A stretch of DNA of 64,000 nucleotides, taken from positions 496,001 through 560,000 of the forward strand of contig NZ_JAUHHD010000001.1 of assembly GCF_030410515.1 (NCBI RefSeq), given 5' to 3'. This DNA is from Arthrobacter sp. YD4 (lineage in GTDB: Bacteria; Actinomycetota; Actinomycetes; Actinomycetales; Micrococcaceae). Made by a program: the position numbers and the translations under genes. The notes beneath the pieces are model-generated. The model saw only the letters and a list, made by a program, of their open reading frames with translations, was not told where the DNA came from and searched no databases. Positions 44,245-52,996 of this stretch are shown here, in pieces (the first letter of the stretch is position 1; each line of letters starts with the position of its first letter).

Positions 44245-45408
44245 ATGACAGCCGCCCCGCCAAATCTGGACCAGGTCCTGACCGCCCTCGCCGCCGCGCT
44301 CGGCGGGGAGGGCCCCGCCGTCGAACTCTCGGTCGGCCCGGACGGCTCCCCCGTGGCCCGCCCGGTGGACGTCCCCGGGGTGGAGGGCGCCGCCGTCGTG
44401 GTCCGCACCTCCGGCTCCACCGGCACCCCCAAGGCCACCGTCCTGACCGTCGACGCGCTCGCCGCCTCATCCATGGCGACGGCGATCGCGCTCCGCGGCG
44501 AGGGCCAGTGGCTGCTGGCCCTCCCGGTGCAGTTCGTGGCCGGAGTGCAGGTGCTGGTCCGCTCGCTGTTCGCCGGGACCCGGCCCTGGGCCATGGACCT
44601 CTCCGGCGGATTCACCCCCGAGGCCTTCACCGCGGCCGCCGGGGAGCTGACCGACACCCTCCGTTACACCTCCCTGGTGCCCACCCAGCTGCAGCGGCTG
44701 CTCGATGATCCGTCGGCCGAAACGCTGGCCGCGCTGCGCCGCTTCAACGCCGTCCTGCTCGGCGGCGCCCCGGCCTCGGCGGAGCTGCTGGCCGCGGCCC
44801 GGGAAGCCGGCGTCCGCGTCGTCACCACCTACGGCTCGGCCGAAACCAGCGGCGGCTGCGTCTACGACGGCGTCCCGCTGGAGGGCGTCGAGGTGGCGGT
44901 CGACGCCGATGGGCGGATCCTGCTCGGCGGCGCCACGGTGGCCGCCGGGTACCTGGGCGAGCCCGACTTGACGGCGGCGGCCTTCGTCGAACGCGACGGC
45001 CTCCGCTGGTACCGCACCAGCGACCTCGGCACCCTGTCCCCCGACGGGACCCTCATGGTGCAGGGTCGCGCGGACGACGTCGTCATCACCGGCGGCGTCA
45101 AGGTTTCGGCCGCGCACGTGCAGGCAGAGCTAGAACGGCTCGACAGCGTGCGCGCCGCGTTCGTGACCGGCGTGCCCTCCGCCGAATGGGGGCAGGCACT
45201 GGCCGCGTACGTGGTCCTGACCGACGGATCCGAGGACGCCGCGGCCGACTTCCGCGCCCTTCTGGGCTCCGGAACGGCGGGTCCGCTGACCGGCGCGCTG
45301 GCACCCAAGACCATCCATCTTGCCGATGACTTGCTGATGCTCCCCAACGGGAAACCGGACCGGCTGGGCATGGCCGTTCGGCTGGACGCCCTGCATCAGG
45401 GAAAATAG
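44245..45408 (+). CDS. menE: o-succinylbenzoate-CoA ligase
   Basis: A 387-residue AMP-binding ligase, shorter than most but normal for actinobacterial MenE. The P-loop is VRTSGSTGTPKAT. Later motifs are LVPTQLQRLL, LLGGAPASAELL, VTTYGSAETSGGCVYDG, WYRTSDLG and GRADDVVITGGVKVSAAHVQ, with the C-terminal catalytic Lys in LPNGKPDRLG. It makes o-succinylbenzoyl-CoA, the MenB substrate, and is placed 7 bp after menB. Confidence 0.93.
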   Translation: MTAAPPNLDQVLTALAAALGGEGPAVELSVGPDGSPVARPVDVPGVEGAAVVVRTSGSTGTPKATVLTVDALAASSMATAIALRGEGQWLLALPVQFVAGVQVLVRSLFAGTRPWAMDLSGGFTPEAFTAAAGELTDTLRYTSLVPTQLQRLLDDPSAETLAALRRFNAVLLGGAPASAELLAAAREAGVRVVTTYGSAETSGGCVYDGVPLEGVEVAVDADGRILLGGATVAAGYLGEPDLTAAAFVERDGLRWYRTSDLGTLSPDGTLMVQGRADDVVITGGVKVSAAHVQAELERLDSVRAAFVTGVPSAEWGQALAAYVVLTDGSEDAAADFRALLGSGTAGPLTGALAPKTIHLADDLLMLPNGKPDRLGMAVRLDALHQGK

Positions 45409-45472
45409 TAAAAGCTTCCACCAGGCCTGTTCCCCAGCAGGCCGCCACCCCCCAAGCAACGAGGTACTGAAC

Positions 45473-46354
45473 GTGGCCACAGCCGCACAATGGATCCAGG
45501 GCGCCCGTCCCCGCACCCTCCCCGCCGCGATCGCGCCGGTGCTGATCGGGTCGGCCGCCGCCTACGAGATGGACGCGTTCCGTCCGGTGAACGCCCTGCT
45601 GGCGGCCCTTGTGGCGCTGTTCCTGCAGATCGGCGTGAACTTCGCGAACGACTACTCCGATGGCATCCGCGGCACCGACGAGGACCGGGTGGGCCCGCTC
45701 CGGCTGGTGGGATCCGGCGCCGCGGAACCGTCGCTGGTGAAGCGGGCGGCCTTCGGGGCCTTCGGCCTGGCCATGCTGTTCGGGCTGGTGCTGGTGATCA
45801 TCACGCAGGCATGGTGGCTGATCCTGGTGGGCGTGGGCTGCGTCCTCGCCGCCTGGGGCTACACCGGCGGCAAGAACCCCTACGGGTACCTGGGCCTCGG
45901 CGACCTGTTCGTCTTCGTATTCTTCGGCCTGGTGGCCACCCTCGGCACCACGTACACGCAGGCCGGTCAGGTCAGCCTCGCGGCGGTCATCGGCGCGATC
46001 GGCACCGGCTTGATCGCCTGCGCGCTGCTGATGGCCAACAACGTCCGGGACATCCCCACGGACACGGTGGCGGGCAAGAAGACCCTCGCCGTGCGTCTGG
46101 GCGACAAGCACGCCCGGGAAAGCTACGTGCTGATGCTGGCCGTCGCCATCCTGCTGGTGATCGTGCTGGCGCCGGCGAAGCCGTGGATGCTGATCGTGCT
46201 GCTGCTGATCCCGGCCAGCCTGATGCCGTCCTGGCTGATGATCGCCGGCCGGCGCCGCAAGAGCCTGATCCCGGTCCTGAAGCAGACCGGCCTAATCAAC
46301 CTCGGCTACGCGGCACTGTTCTCCATCGGGCTGGTCCTAAGCCACGGTTTCTAG
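45473..46354 (+). CDS. menA: 1,4-dihydroxy-2-naphthoate polyprenyltransferase
   Basis: A 293-residue membrane prenyltransferase of the UbiA superfamily with about eight helices. The prenyl-diphosphate/Mg motifs are NFANDYSDGIRGTDEDR and NNVRDIPTDTVAGKKTLAVRL. It attaches the isoprenoid tail to form demethylmenaquinone. Start is GTG with ACGAGG upstream. It follows menE after 64 bp. Other men genes are not in the window. Confidence 0.95.
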   Translation: MATAAQWIQGARPRTLPAAIAPVLIGSAAAYEMDAFRPVNALLAALVALFLQIGVNFANDYSDGIRGTDEDRVGPLRLVGSGAAEPSLVKRAAFGAFGLAMLFGLVLVIITQAWWLILVGVGCVLAAWGYTGGKNPYGYLGLGDLFVFVFFGLVATLGTTYTQAGQVSLAAVIGAIGTGLIACALLMANNVRDIPTDTVAGKKTLAVRLGDKHARESYVLMLAVAILLVIVLAPAKPWMLIVLLLIPASLMPSWLMIAGRRRKSLIPVLKQTGLINLGYAALFSIGLVLSHGF

Positions 46355-46423
46355 GCGACGCCACTGGGGCGACGCCCTGGGGCACCGGTCCGCTCGCGAG
46401 GATTGCGGGCCGGCTCAATGGGG

Positions 46424-46738
46424 TTAGGACTCTTCGGAGTCCTTGCGGCGCTCGGTGCGGACGGTGACGTCCGGGTGGGCCTCGACCAGGCGGTCCTCGG
46501 CCTCGGCGTCGTCGACCTCGCCCGCAGTGCGCAGCGGCTTGGCCTTGCCGGAGAACCGGTTGTGCAGCGAAGCGGTGGCCTGGTCGCGCTGCTTCTGGAA
46601 GAACAGGAAGCTGATCGCGAACGCCATCATCCCGGCGCAGAGCGCGGCCAGCAGCACACCCAGCCGCAGGTAGAGGAACAGGGCGAACAGCGGTGCGAAC
46701 AGCACCAGGCGGATGAGGGAGTATTTCAGGAAAGCCAC
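46424..46738 (-). CDS. DUF4229-type small membrane protein
   Basis: A 104-residue protein with two hydrophobic helices (LIRLVLFAPLFALFLYL and GVLLAALCAGMMAFAISFLF), then a charged tail ending in RRKDSEES. The pattern, and the position after menA, match the small actinobacterial DUF4229 proteins. Function is unknown. The start codon is GTG, with TAAACT exactly six bases upstream, indicating a leaderless mRNA. It is convergent with menA. Confidence 0.72.
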   Translation of the reverse strand: MAFLKYSLIRLVLFAPLFALFLYLRLGVLLAALCAGMMAFAISFLFFQKQRDQATASLHNRFSGKAKPLRTAGEVDDAEAEDRLVEAHPDVTVRTERRKDSEES

Positions 46739-46868
46739 GGTCCCAGTTTAGCCGTCCCGGACCCGTCGGTCCGCGGCCGGTTGTTCCACTGGAGGTCCGC
46801 GGCAGAGTGTTATTGCTCCGTGCCCTGGCCCCGCCGCCGAACGGCCGGGCGGCGGCTAGACTGAAAGT

Positions 46869-47276
46869 ATGCTCCGCGTGGTGGTACCAATCATTGTTTT
46901 GGTGGTCTTTGTCTACGGACTGATCGACCTGATCCGCACGGACGCCCGCGACGTGAAGGGTATTTCCAAGCCCGCGTGGATCGCAGTCCAGATTGTCCTG
47001 CCGGTGCTCGGTGCCGTGCTCTGGTTCCTGATCGGGCGTCCCCGCGGCAACGCCGGGCCGGCTCCCGCGGCGTACCGCCATCCCACCGCCCCGGATGACG
47101 ACCCCGAGTTCCTCCGCCACCTCGAGCTGCGCCGGCGTAACCAGGCGGAGGCGGACCGGCTGAAGAAGCTCAAGGACGACCTTGAGGCCCGGGAACGGGA
47201 CCTGCGCGGCGACTCCGGCTCCGGAGAGGCCCACGGCAGCGGTGATCCCGCCTCGGGCACGGACGAGGTCAAGTAG
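46869..47276 (+). CDS. PLDc_N-domain membrane protein
   Basis: A 135-residue protein with two membrane helices (VVVPIIVLVVFVYGLIDLI and AVQIVLPVLGAVLWFLIG) around RTDARDVKGISKPAW, the pattern of the phospholipase-D-nuclease N-terminal domain found alone in many Actinobacteria. The C-terminal half is a charged coiled segment (HLELRRRNQAEADRLKKLKD) and a Ser/Gly/Asp tail. TAGACT ends six bases before the ATG. No catalytic PLD domain is present, so a membrane-anchor or signalling role is only a guess. Confidence 0.75.
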   Translation: MLRVVVPIIVLVVFVYGLIDLIRTDARDVKGISKPAWIAVQIVLPVLGAVLWFLIGRPRGNAGPAPAAYRHPTAPDDDPEFLRHLELRRRNQAEADRLKKLKDDLEARERDLRGDSGSGEAHGSGDPASGTDEVK

Positions 47277-47367
47277 CTCCTCCCCGCTGAATCGCCCCCT
47301 CTGTACCCCGCCCCTCGCCCCCCGCACGAACTTGCCGACGTCCGCCAGGGCCACCTGCCGCGGCCAC

Positions 47368-47416
47368 TTGCCACAAACGGTCGCTCAAGCAGCCTCAGAA
47401 CAGCCATCTCTGGCAA
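47368..47416. repeat. 49-bp palindromic interspersed repeat, copy 2 (divergent)
   Basis: TTGCCACAAACGGTCGCT at 47368-47385 and AGCCATCTCTGGCAA at 47402-47416 match the outer parts of copies 1 and 3 with the same overall length. The centre has decayed. The rest of the 296-bp gap 47277-47572 is GC-rich with no other clear signal. Confidence 0.6.
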
Positions 47417-47572
47417 ACCGGCGCCGCCAGGAACGTCTCCGGCCTAGCGTCTCGGCCCCGAATCCGCCGGTCCTGCTACGGGTCCCTTCGGCCGGTCCGA
47501 CGCGCACCACCCCTCCCCCACACCCCGGGTCCCCTGTGGACAACCCACCTGCCCCGCTCCAACCGGCGCAGA

Positions 47573-48543
47573 ATGACCTCCATGCGCCCACCCAGCACGC
47601 TCCCGCCCCAGCTTCTGCACCGGCCCTTCAGCACGGCCGAGGCCCGGGCGGCGGCGGTGTCCCGTGGCCGGACCCGGGCGCGGGATCTTGTCAGCCCCTG
47701 TCACGGCGTCCGGGCGGACAGCACCGAACGGGACACGCTCCTCAGCCGGGCCCGCGCCCTGGCCACGGTCACCGACGCCGTCGTGAGCCATCTCTCGGCG
47801 GCGCTCCTGTGGGGGTTCCCATTGCCGTTAGCGTCCGCCGACACCGCCGTCGTCCATCTGACGAGCCAGCCCGGGCGTCGGGCAGTGCGGCGCAGGAACG
47901 TCGTAGGCCATCAGCAACTTCTGACGCCCGACGAAATTGTCACGGGCGCGCACATCCGCTGCACCTCACCGCTGCGGACCTGGTTCGACCTCGCCGGCAG
48001 CCTGAGCCTCGACGACCTGGTGATCGCCGGGGACTTTCTGCTTAGGCGCCGCAACCCGCTGTCCACCCTGCAGGCCGTGGACGCCTACCTGCAGACGCGG
48101 GCCGGGAAGGCCGGCTACCGGAATGCCACCCGGGCGAGGGCACTGATGCGGCAAGGCACGGACTCCCCCAAGGAAACGGAGCTCCGGCTCCTGTTGCTCA
48201 GCTGTGGGCTGCCGGAGCCCGGGATCAACGTCCCGATGCTGGATGAGACGGGCGGCTGGATACAGGACCCTGACATGTCCTACGAACGGGAGAAGGTGGC
48301 GGTCCAGTACCACGGCGGCCACCATGCCGAACCCCGTCAACGCCGCAGCGATATCTTCCGGGACGAGCGGGCCCGGACGCCGGCTGGGGGGTGGTGGTGC
48401 TGACCCAATGGGACCTGACGCCGCTCGCTTCGGGGCTGGAGCCGACGGCGGTCAGCCGCGTGCGGGCGGCCCTGCTGGACCGCGGATGGACGCCGCACCC
48501 CCCCCCGAGGAGCAGAGCACGTCCGGGGAGAGACCGCCCATCT
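47573..48543 (+). pseudogene. frameshifted AbiEi/DUF559-like protein
   Basis: The first 276 codons (to a stop at 48401-48403) encode an N-terminal winged-helix region (RPFSTAEARAAAVSRGRTRA), the middle of which (AVVSHLSAALLWGFPLP) is typical of AbiEi-like and DUF559 proteins. It then enters a nuclease-like core (SPKETELRLLLLSCGLPEPG, VAVQYHGGHH) and stops early. At the run of six G at 48388-48393 a shift of frame restores the expected C-terminus (VVVLTQWDLTPL, AVSRVRAALLDRGW) to about 48500, where a run of C ends it again. Either the gene is broken or the runs are miscounted. It lies between palindromic repeat copies 2 and 3. Confidence 0.65.
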
Positions 48544-48591
48544 GACAGAAATGGCCGCTAAGCGCTCTGGCTTAGCGGCCATTTCTGGCAA
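48542..48591. repeat. 50-bp palindromic interspersed repeat, copy 3
   Basis: The best-preserved hairpin of the family: CAGAAATGGCCGCTAAG (48546-48562) and CTTAGCGGCCATTTCTG (48571-48587) pair perfectly over 17 bp around an 8-base loop, flanked by the family ends. It follows the frameshifted gene directly and lies 57 bp before the end of ccsB, so it may also act as a terminator. Confidence 0.78.
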
Positions 48592-48648
48592 ACGGATGGA
48601 TCAGCGGACCGTCCTGAGAGACCAGATCCCGAAAGTGGGCCTCCGGCC

Positions 48649-49758
48649 TTACAGCCCCGAGTAGGAGTGCAGGCCGTTGAAGAACTGGTTCACGATGGTG
48701 AAGTTGAAGACCACGCACAGGTAGCCAACGATCGAGAGCCAGGCCGCGCGGGTACCGGTCCAGCCGCGGGTGGCGCGGGCGTGCAGGTATCCGGCGTAGA
48801 CCACCCAGATCACGAAGGTCCAGACTTCCTTGGTGTCCCAGCCCCAGAACCGGCCCCAGGCCTTCTCGGCCCAGATCGCGCCGAACATCAGGGTGAAGGT
48901 CCAACCCACGAAGGCGATGGCGTTGATCCGGTAGGAGAGGTTCTCCAGGGAAAGGGCGTTCGGGACCAGCCGCATGAAGCCCAGCTTGTCCTTGCCGCCG
49001 GCCGCCACGGTCTTCTGCCGGTGCGACTGCACCAGCTGCAGGGCGGACATCGCGAAGGTCAGGGTGAACAGCGCCGAGGACAGCACCGCGATGGACACGT
49101 GGATCAGCAGCCAGTAGCTCTGCAGTGCCGGCACCAGGTGTCCCACGGGGGTCCAGAAGGCCACGGAGGCGGCCACCAGCATGATGATGGCCAGGCCGAT
49201 CACGAAGGTACCCAGGAAGCGCAGGTCGCGGCGGATAAGCACCAGCAGGAACACTGCCACGGCCACGAACGCACCGGTGGTGAGGAATTCGTACATGTTG
49301 CCCCACGGCACTCGGCCGGCGCCGAAGCCGCGGGTGATGACGCCGGCGGCGTGGATGGCTGCACCGAGCACGGCCAGGGCGACGGCGACGCGGGCGGGCA
49401 CCCGGCGCTCGGAGCCGTAGCGCATGCCGCCGTCGGCGGTCAGACCGGCACCGTCGGCGGCGGCTCCCGCGGCGGAGGACGTCGGCCGCTCCGCCCGGTC
49501 GGCGGGACCGGCCAGGCGGGGGGCGTCAGAGCTGCCACCGGCGGCACCGACCCCGGCGCCGACCGGGACGCGCGCGGACTCGGCCGTTGAGCGCTCGGCA
49601 GCGGACAGCTCGGCCGCTTTCTGGTCCACGGCACGGAGCATCTTGCTGCTCTTGGCCAGGTCCCAGGCGAAGGCGATGAACGCGACCGTGTACGTACCGG
49701 CCGCCAGGAGCATGAAGAGCTCGCTGTACTGGCCCATGGTTTCGTTGATGGGGAACAT
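48649..49758 (-). CDS. ccsB: cytochrome c biogenesis protein CcsB/ResC
   Basis: A 369-residue membrane protein. The heme-handling WWD-like region is FVGWTFTLMFGAIWAEKAWGRFWGWDTKEVWTF (read in two parts: WAEKAWGRFWGWD and TKEVWTFVIW), with conserved histidines in LIHVSIAVLSSALF and near the C-terminus (NGLHSYSGL). About eight helices follow an Ala/Ser-rich cytoplasmic loop (about residues 45-110). With ResB it exports heme and attaches it to apocytochrome c. Its ATG shares one base with the resB stop. Confidence 0.93.
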   Translation of the reverse strand: MFPINETMGQYSELFMLLAAGTYTVAFIAFAWDLAKSSKMLRAVDQKAAELSAAERSTAESARVPVGAGVGAAGGSSDAPRLAGPADRAERPTSSAAGAAADGAGLTADGGMRYGSERRVPARVAVALAVLGAAIHAAGVITRGFGAGRVPWGNMYEFLTTGAFVAVAVFLLVLIRRDLRFLGTFVIGLAIIMLVAASVAFWTPVGHLVPALQSYWLLIHVSIAVLSSALFTLTFAMSALQLVQSHRQKTVAAGGKDKLGFMRLVPNALSLENLSYRINAIAFVGWTFTLMFGAIWAEKAWGRFWGWDTKEVWTFVIWVVYAGYLHARATRGWTGTRAAWLSIVGYLCVVFNFTIVNQFFNGLHSYSGL

Positions 49759-51611
49759 TACTGATCCTTCTTTGACTCGGTAGAGCCGGGTGTGGGCTGG
49801 GTGGCGTCTGCGGCGGCGTCCTCCGGGGCTTGTTCGCCCTCGGCGCCGGGCAGCACGGTCTCCGCCCGGCCATTATCCGCCATGGTGCTGGGAGCGGGCT
49901 GGGAGGCCGTGGCCCCGTCGCCGGGACCCTTCGCGGAGTCAGGTTCCTCGTCCAGCGGCCAGGCGGCGGCGAGCATGGCGCGGATCGCGGCAGCTTCGCC
50001 GGCCAAGCGGTGGTCCTCGCCGCGGGCCAGCAGGCCGTATTCGACCATGGTCCGGCCGTCCGGGTGCGTTCCGGTGCGGACCCAGGCCCGGCGCCGGTTG
50101 ACGTAGAGCGAGGTCACCAGGCCGGCGACGGCGATCAGGGCGAACGCCAGGGCGGAGGCCTGACCGGGGTTGTGGTGGATGTCGACGCCGACGTAGCGCT
50201 TGACGCCGTCGAACGTGATGGAGCCCTTGCCGTCCGGGAGGGTCTGCGTGGCACCGGGGGTGAGCACGATGCCCTTGGTCGGCAGGTTGCGGGCGTTCAG
50301 CGGGGTCAGCTTCTTGACGTCGAGCTCGAAGACGTTCTGCGGGGCGCCGTCGTTCAGGCCCAGGTCGCCGTAGTAGGAGTTCAGCGTCAGCTGCGGGTTG
50401 AACAGCTCAGGGTCCCCGCTGAAGGAGACGCCCTCGGGGGTGATGAAGGCGGTGGGCAGGAAGAACCCGGCGAACGCGAGCTGGTCCGGCTTGGCGTCCG
50501 GGACCTTGATGACCACGGAGGAGTAGTAGTTGTCGCCCTGCAGCTTGGCCACTACCGGGCCCTGCATGGCGATGTTGCCGGCACCGTCGCGGACGGTGAC
50601 CACGGGGGCGTAGCCGTTACCGGTGAGGTAGACGCTGGTGCCGCCGAGGCTGAGCGGATCGTTGACCTTCAGCACTTCCTGCTTGGCCGGCGAGTCCGGA
50701 GTTTCCTTGGTGGTGACGTCGGCCTTGAAGTCGATCGGCTGGCCGAACTTGCCCTTGGACTCGCGGTCGAAGGTGATCTGGAACTTGTCCAGCTGGATCG
50801 AGTACGGCTGCAGCTGGCTGGACTGGAAGTTGGTACCGGGGCTGAACTGGTCGTAGCCCACCAGGGTGTTGACGAAGGTATCGCCCTCCACCAGGATCCG
50901 CTGGCCGCTGTAGCCGAAGAGGCCGCCGGCCGCGACGGAAACCAGCACGCCGATCAGGGCGGTGTGGAAGACCAGGTTGCCGACTTCCTTGAAGAGGCCG
51001 CGTTCGGCACCCACGGAGGGCCGTTCGCCGTCGCGGTCCCTGACCTCTACGCGGTAGCCGCGCTTCTTCAGGAGCGCCGCGGCATCCTCGATGGCGCGCG
51101 ACGCCGGGATCCCGGCGTCGGCGGGGATGATCAGGGTGCCGTATTCGGGCAGCCGGGATAGCCGGGCCGGGGTGCGCGGGGGCTGGGAGCGCATCGCCTT
51201 GTAGTGGACGATGGCGCGCGGCACCACGCAACCGATCAGCGAGATGAACAGCAGCAGGTAGATAGCCGAGAACCAGGCCGAGGAGTACACGTCGTAGAGC
51301 TGCAGCGAGTCGAGCAGCTTGCCGTAGTCCGGGTGGTCCTTGATGTACTGCGTGACGATCGCGGGGTTGGCCGGCCGCTGCGGGAAGAGGGACCCGGGGA
51401 CGGCGGCGACGGCGAGGAGCAGCAGCAGGAACAGCGCGGTGCGCATGCTGGTCAGCTGGGTCCAGGCCCAGCGGAGCATGCCCAGCGGGCCCAGCGTGGG
51501 CAGCACCGCCTCGGACTTGGCCGAGGAGACGGCCTTCTTCCGCGGCTTGGTGGTGGTGCCGCTCTTGCCGTCCGGCGTGGTTTTCGTTTGTTCGTTCACT
51601 CGCTCGCTCAT
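49758..51611 (-). CDS. resB: cytochrome c biogenesis protein ResB
   Basis: A 617-residue ResB/Ccs1 protein. The basic N-terminus is followed by a helix (MRTALFLLLLLAVAAVPGSLFPQR), then two more helices (WFSAIYLLLFISLIGCVVPRA and LVFHTALIGVLVSVAAGGLFG). A large extracytoplasmic domain (about residues 220-510) comes next, with a last helix at ALAFALIAVAGLVTSLYVNRRRAW. A tail of about 80 Ala/Glu/Pro-rich residues extends beyond the usual end. The start MSERVNE overlaps the ccdA stop by one base. Confidence 0.92.
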   Translation of the reverse strand: MSERVNEQTKTTPDGKSGTTTKPRKKAVSSAKSEAVLPTLGPLGMLRWAWTQLTSMRTALFLLLLLAVAAVPGSLFPQRPANPAIVTQYIKDHPDYGKLLDSLQLYDVYSSAWFSAIYLLLFISLIGCVVPRAIVHYKAMRSQPPRTPARLSRLPEYGTLIIPADAGIPASRAIEDAAALLKKRGYRVEVRDRDGERPSVGAERGLFKEVGNLVFHTALIGVLVSVAAGGLFGYSGQRILVEGDTFVNTLVGYDQFSPGTNFQSSQLQPYSIQLDKFQITFDRESKGKFGQPIDFKADVTTKETPDSPAKQEVLKVNDPLSLGGTSVYLTGNGYAPVVTVRDGAGNIAMQGPVVAKLQGDNYYSSVVIKVPDAKPDQLAFAGFFLPTAFITPEGVSFSGDPELFNPQLTLNSYYGDLGLNDGAPQNVFELDVKKLTPLNARNLPTKGIVLTPGATQTLPDGKGSITFDGVKRYVGVDIHHNPGQASALAFALIAVAGLVTSLYVNRRRAWVRTGTHPDGRTMVEYGLLARGEDHRLAGEAAAIRAMLAAAWPLDEEPDSAKGPGDGATASQPAPSTMADNGRAETVLPGAEGEQAPEDAAADATQPTPGSTESKKDQ

Positions 51612-52366
51612 CAGATCGGCAACTTCACATCGGTTTGGAACCAGTACTGCAGGCCGGACACCCAGGCACCCCACACGCCGGTGGCCATCAGCAGCCCCAG
51701 CGCTATCAGGATGCCGCCCCCGGTGCGCTGGATGGCGAGCCGGTGCTTGCGGAAAAAGGACATGACGCCGACGCCGCGGCGCACGGCCAGGGCGATCAGC
51801 AGGAACGGGATGCCCAGGCCCAGGCTGTAGACGAAGGCCAGCAGGGCGCCCTTGGCGGCGGAGGAGCCGCCGGAGAGGCTCAGGAGCTGGACGGCGGAGT
51901 AGGTGGGGCCGATGCACGGCGCCCAGCCGAGGCCGAAGGTCACGCCCAGGAGCGGCGCTCCCCAGAGCCCGGCCGGCGGTTTGGCGTGGATCTTGGCGTC
52001 ACGCTGCAGCCAGGAGAATCCGCCCAGGAAGACCACGCCCATGATGATCACGAGGATGCCGAGCAGCTGGGTGATCCAGCCGTTCTGGGATCCGGTGATC
52101 AGCGTGCCGAGCTGGCCGAACGCCCCGCCGAGCAGGACAAAGATGACCGAGAAGCCCAGTACGAAAAGCCCGATCCCGGCCAGCATCCGTCCCCGGCGCT
52201 GTTTCTGCAGGTCGACGCCGGTCAGCCCGGTCACGTAGCCGAGGTAGCCGGGCACCAGCGGCAGCACGCAGGGGGACAGAAATGACACGAACCCGGCCAG
52301 CAGGGCCACCGGGATGGCCAGCAGGAGGGATCCGTTGAGGATGGCTTCGGCGAAGGGACTGTTCAC
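51611..52366 (-). CDS. ccdA: cytochrome c biogenesis protein CcdA
   Basis: A 251-residue membrane thiol-disulfide transporter with six helices. The redox-active cysteines are in FVSFLSPCVLPLVPGYLGYV (helix 1) and TFGLGWAPCIGPTYSAV (helix 4), each followed by the conserved prolines. It carries reducing equivalents from the cytoplasm to the TlpA-like protein encoded next to it. The start codon is GTG. The gene is part of the minus-strand operon phosphatase-tlpA-ccdA-resB-ccsB. Confidence 0.94.
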   Translation of the reverse strand: MNSPFAEAILNGSLLLAIPVALLAGFVSFLSPCVLPLVPGYLGYVTGLTGVDLQKQRRGRMLAGIGLFVLGFSVIFVLLGGAFGQLGTLITGSQNGWITQLLGILVIIMGVVFLGGFSWLQRDAKIHAKPPAGLWGAPLLGVTFGLGWAPCIGPTYSAVQLLSLSGGSSAAKGALLAFVYSLGLGIPFLLIALAVRRGVGVMSFFRKHRLAIQRTGGGILIALGLLMATGVWGAWVSGLQYWFQTDVKLPI

Positions 52367-52382
52367 GGCGGCAGCTACCGGC

Positions 52383-52994
52383 TCACTCGGCCACGGCCGC
52401 GGCGATGAGGGACTTCAGGGTGCCCTTCTCGATTTCGCCGAGCACGCGGGAGGCCACCCGGCCCTGCTTGTCGAGGACCAGGGTGGTGGGGACGGCGCCG
52501 GGGGGAACCAGGCCGGAGACGGCCAGCAGGACCGCCCCGTCCTTGTCGTTGAAGCTCGGGTAGGTCAGGTTGAAGGTCTTGTCGAACGCGTCCGCCGTCG
52601 CCTTCTCGTCGCGGAGGTTGACGCCGTAGAATTGCACGCCCTGGTCCTTGAACTCCTGGTGCAGGGCCTCCAGCGAGGGTGCCTCCACCCGGCAGGGGGC
52701 GCAGGCGGCGAACCAGAAGTTCAGGACGGTGACCTTGCCCTGGAACTGCGCGGCGGTGACGGTGGTGCCGTCGAAGAGGGTGCCCTTGAGGTCCACCGGC
52801 TTCTTGCGGTCCGCGGCTGCGAATTCGGTGACGGAGCCGTCGCCGGCAACGTAGTTCTTGTTGTCCCCGGCTTTGGCCTGCTTGGCCAGGTCGTCTTCCT
52901 GGGCGCAGCCGGTCAGGCCCAGTACCGCGGCCAGGCCCGCACCGCCGGCGGCGAGGAGGCCGCGCCGGGTGACGCGGGGGTTCGTCGTCTCCAT
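52383..52994 (-). CDS. TlpA/ResA-like thioredoxin lipoprotein
   Basis: A 203-residue protein. The N-terminus has TRRGLLAAGGAGLAAVLGL followed by the lipobox LTGC (Cys30), so it is probably a lipoprotein, perhaps exported by Tat in view of the paired arginines. The thioredoxin domain contains NFWFAACAPCRVEAPSL with the CxxC centre (CAPC) and the cis-Pro region AVPTTLVLD. It likely reduces the heme-binding cysteines of apocytochrome c. GGGAG lies 7 nt before the ATG. Confidence 0.9.
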   Translation of the reverse strand: METTNPRVTRRGLLAAGGAGLAAVLGLTGCAQEDDLAKQAKAGDNKNYVAGDGSVTEFAAADRKKPVDLKGTLFDGTTVTAAQFQGKVTVLNFWFAACAPCRVEAPSLEALHQEFKDQGVQFYGVNLRDEKATADAFDKTFNLTYPSFNDKDGAVLLAVSGLVPPGAVPTTLVLDKQGRVASRVLGEIEKGTLKSLIAAAVAE

Positions 52995-52996
52995 GC

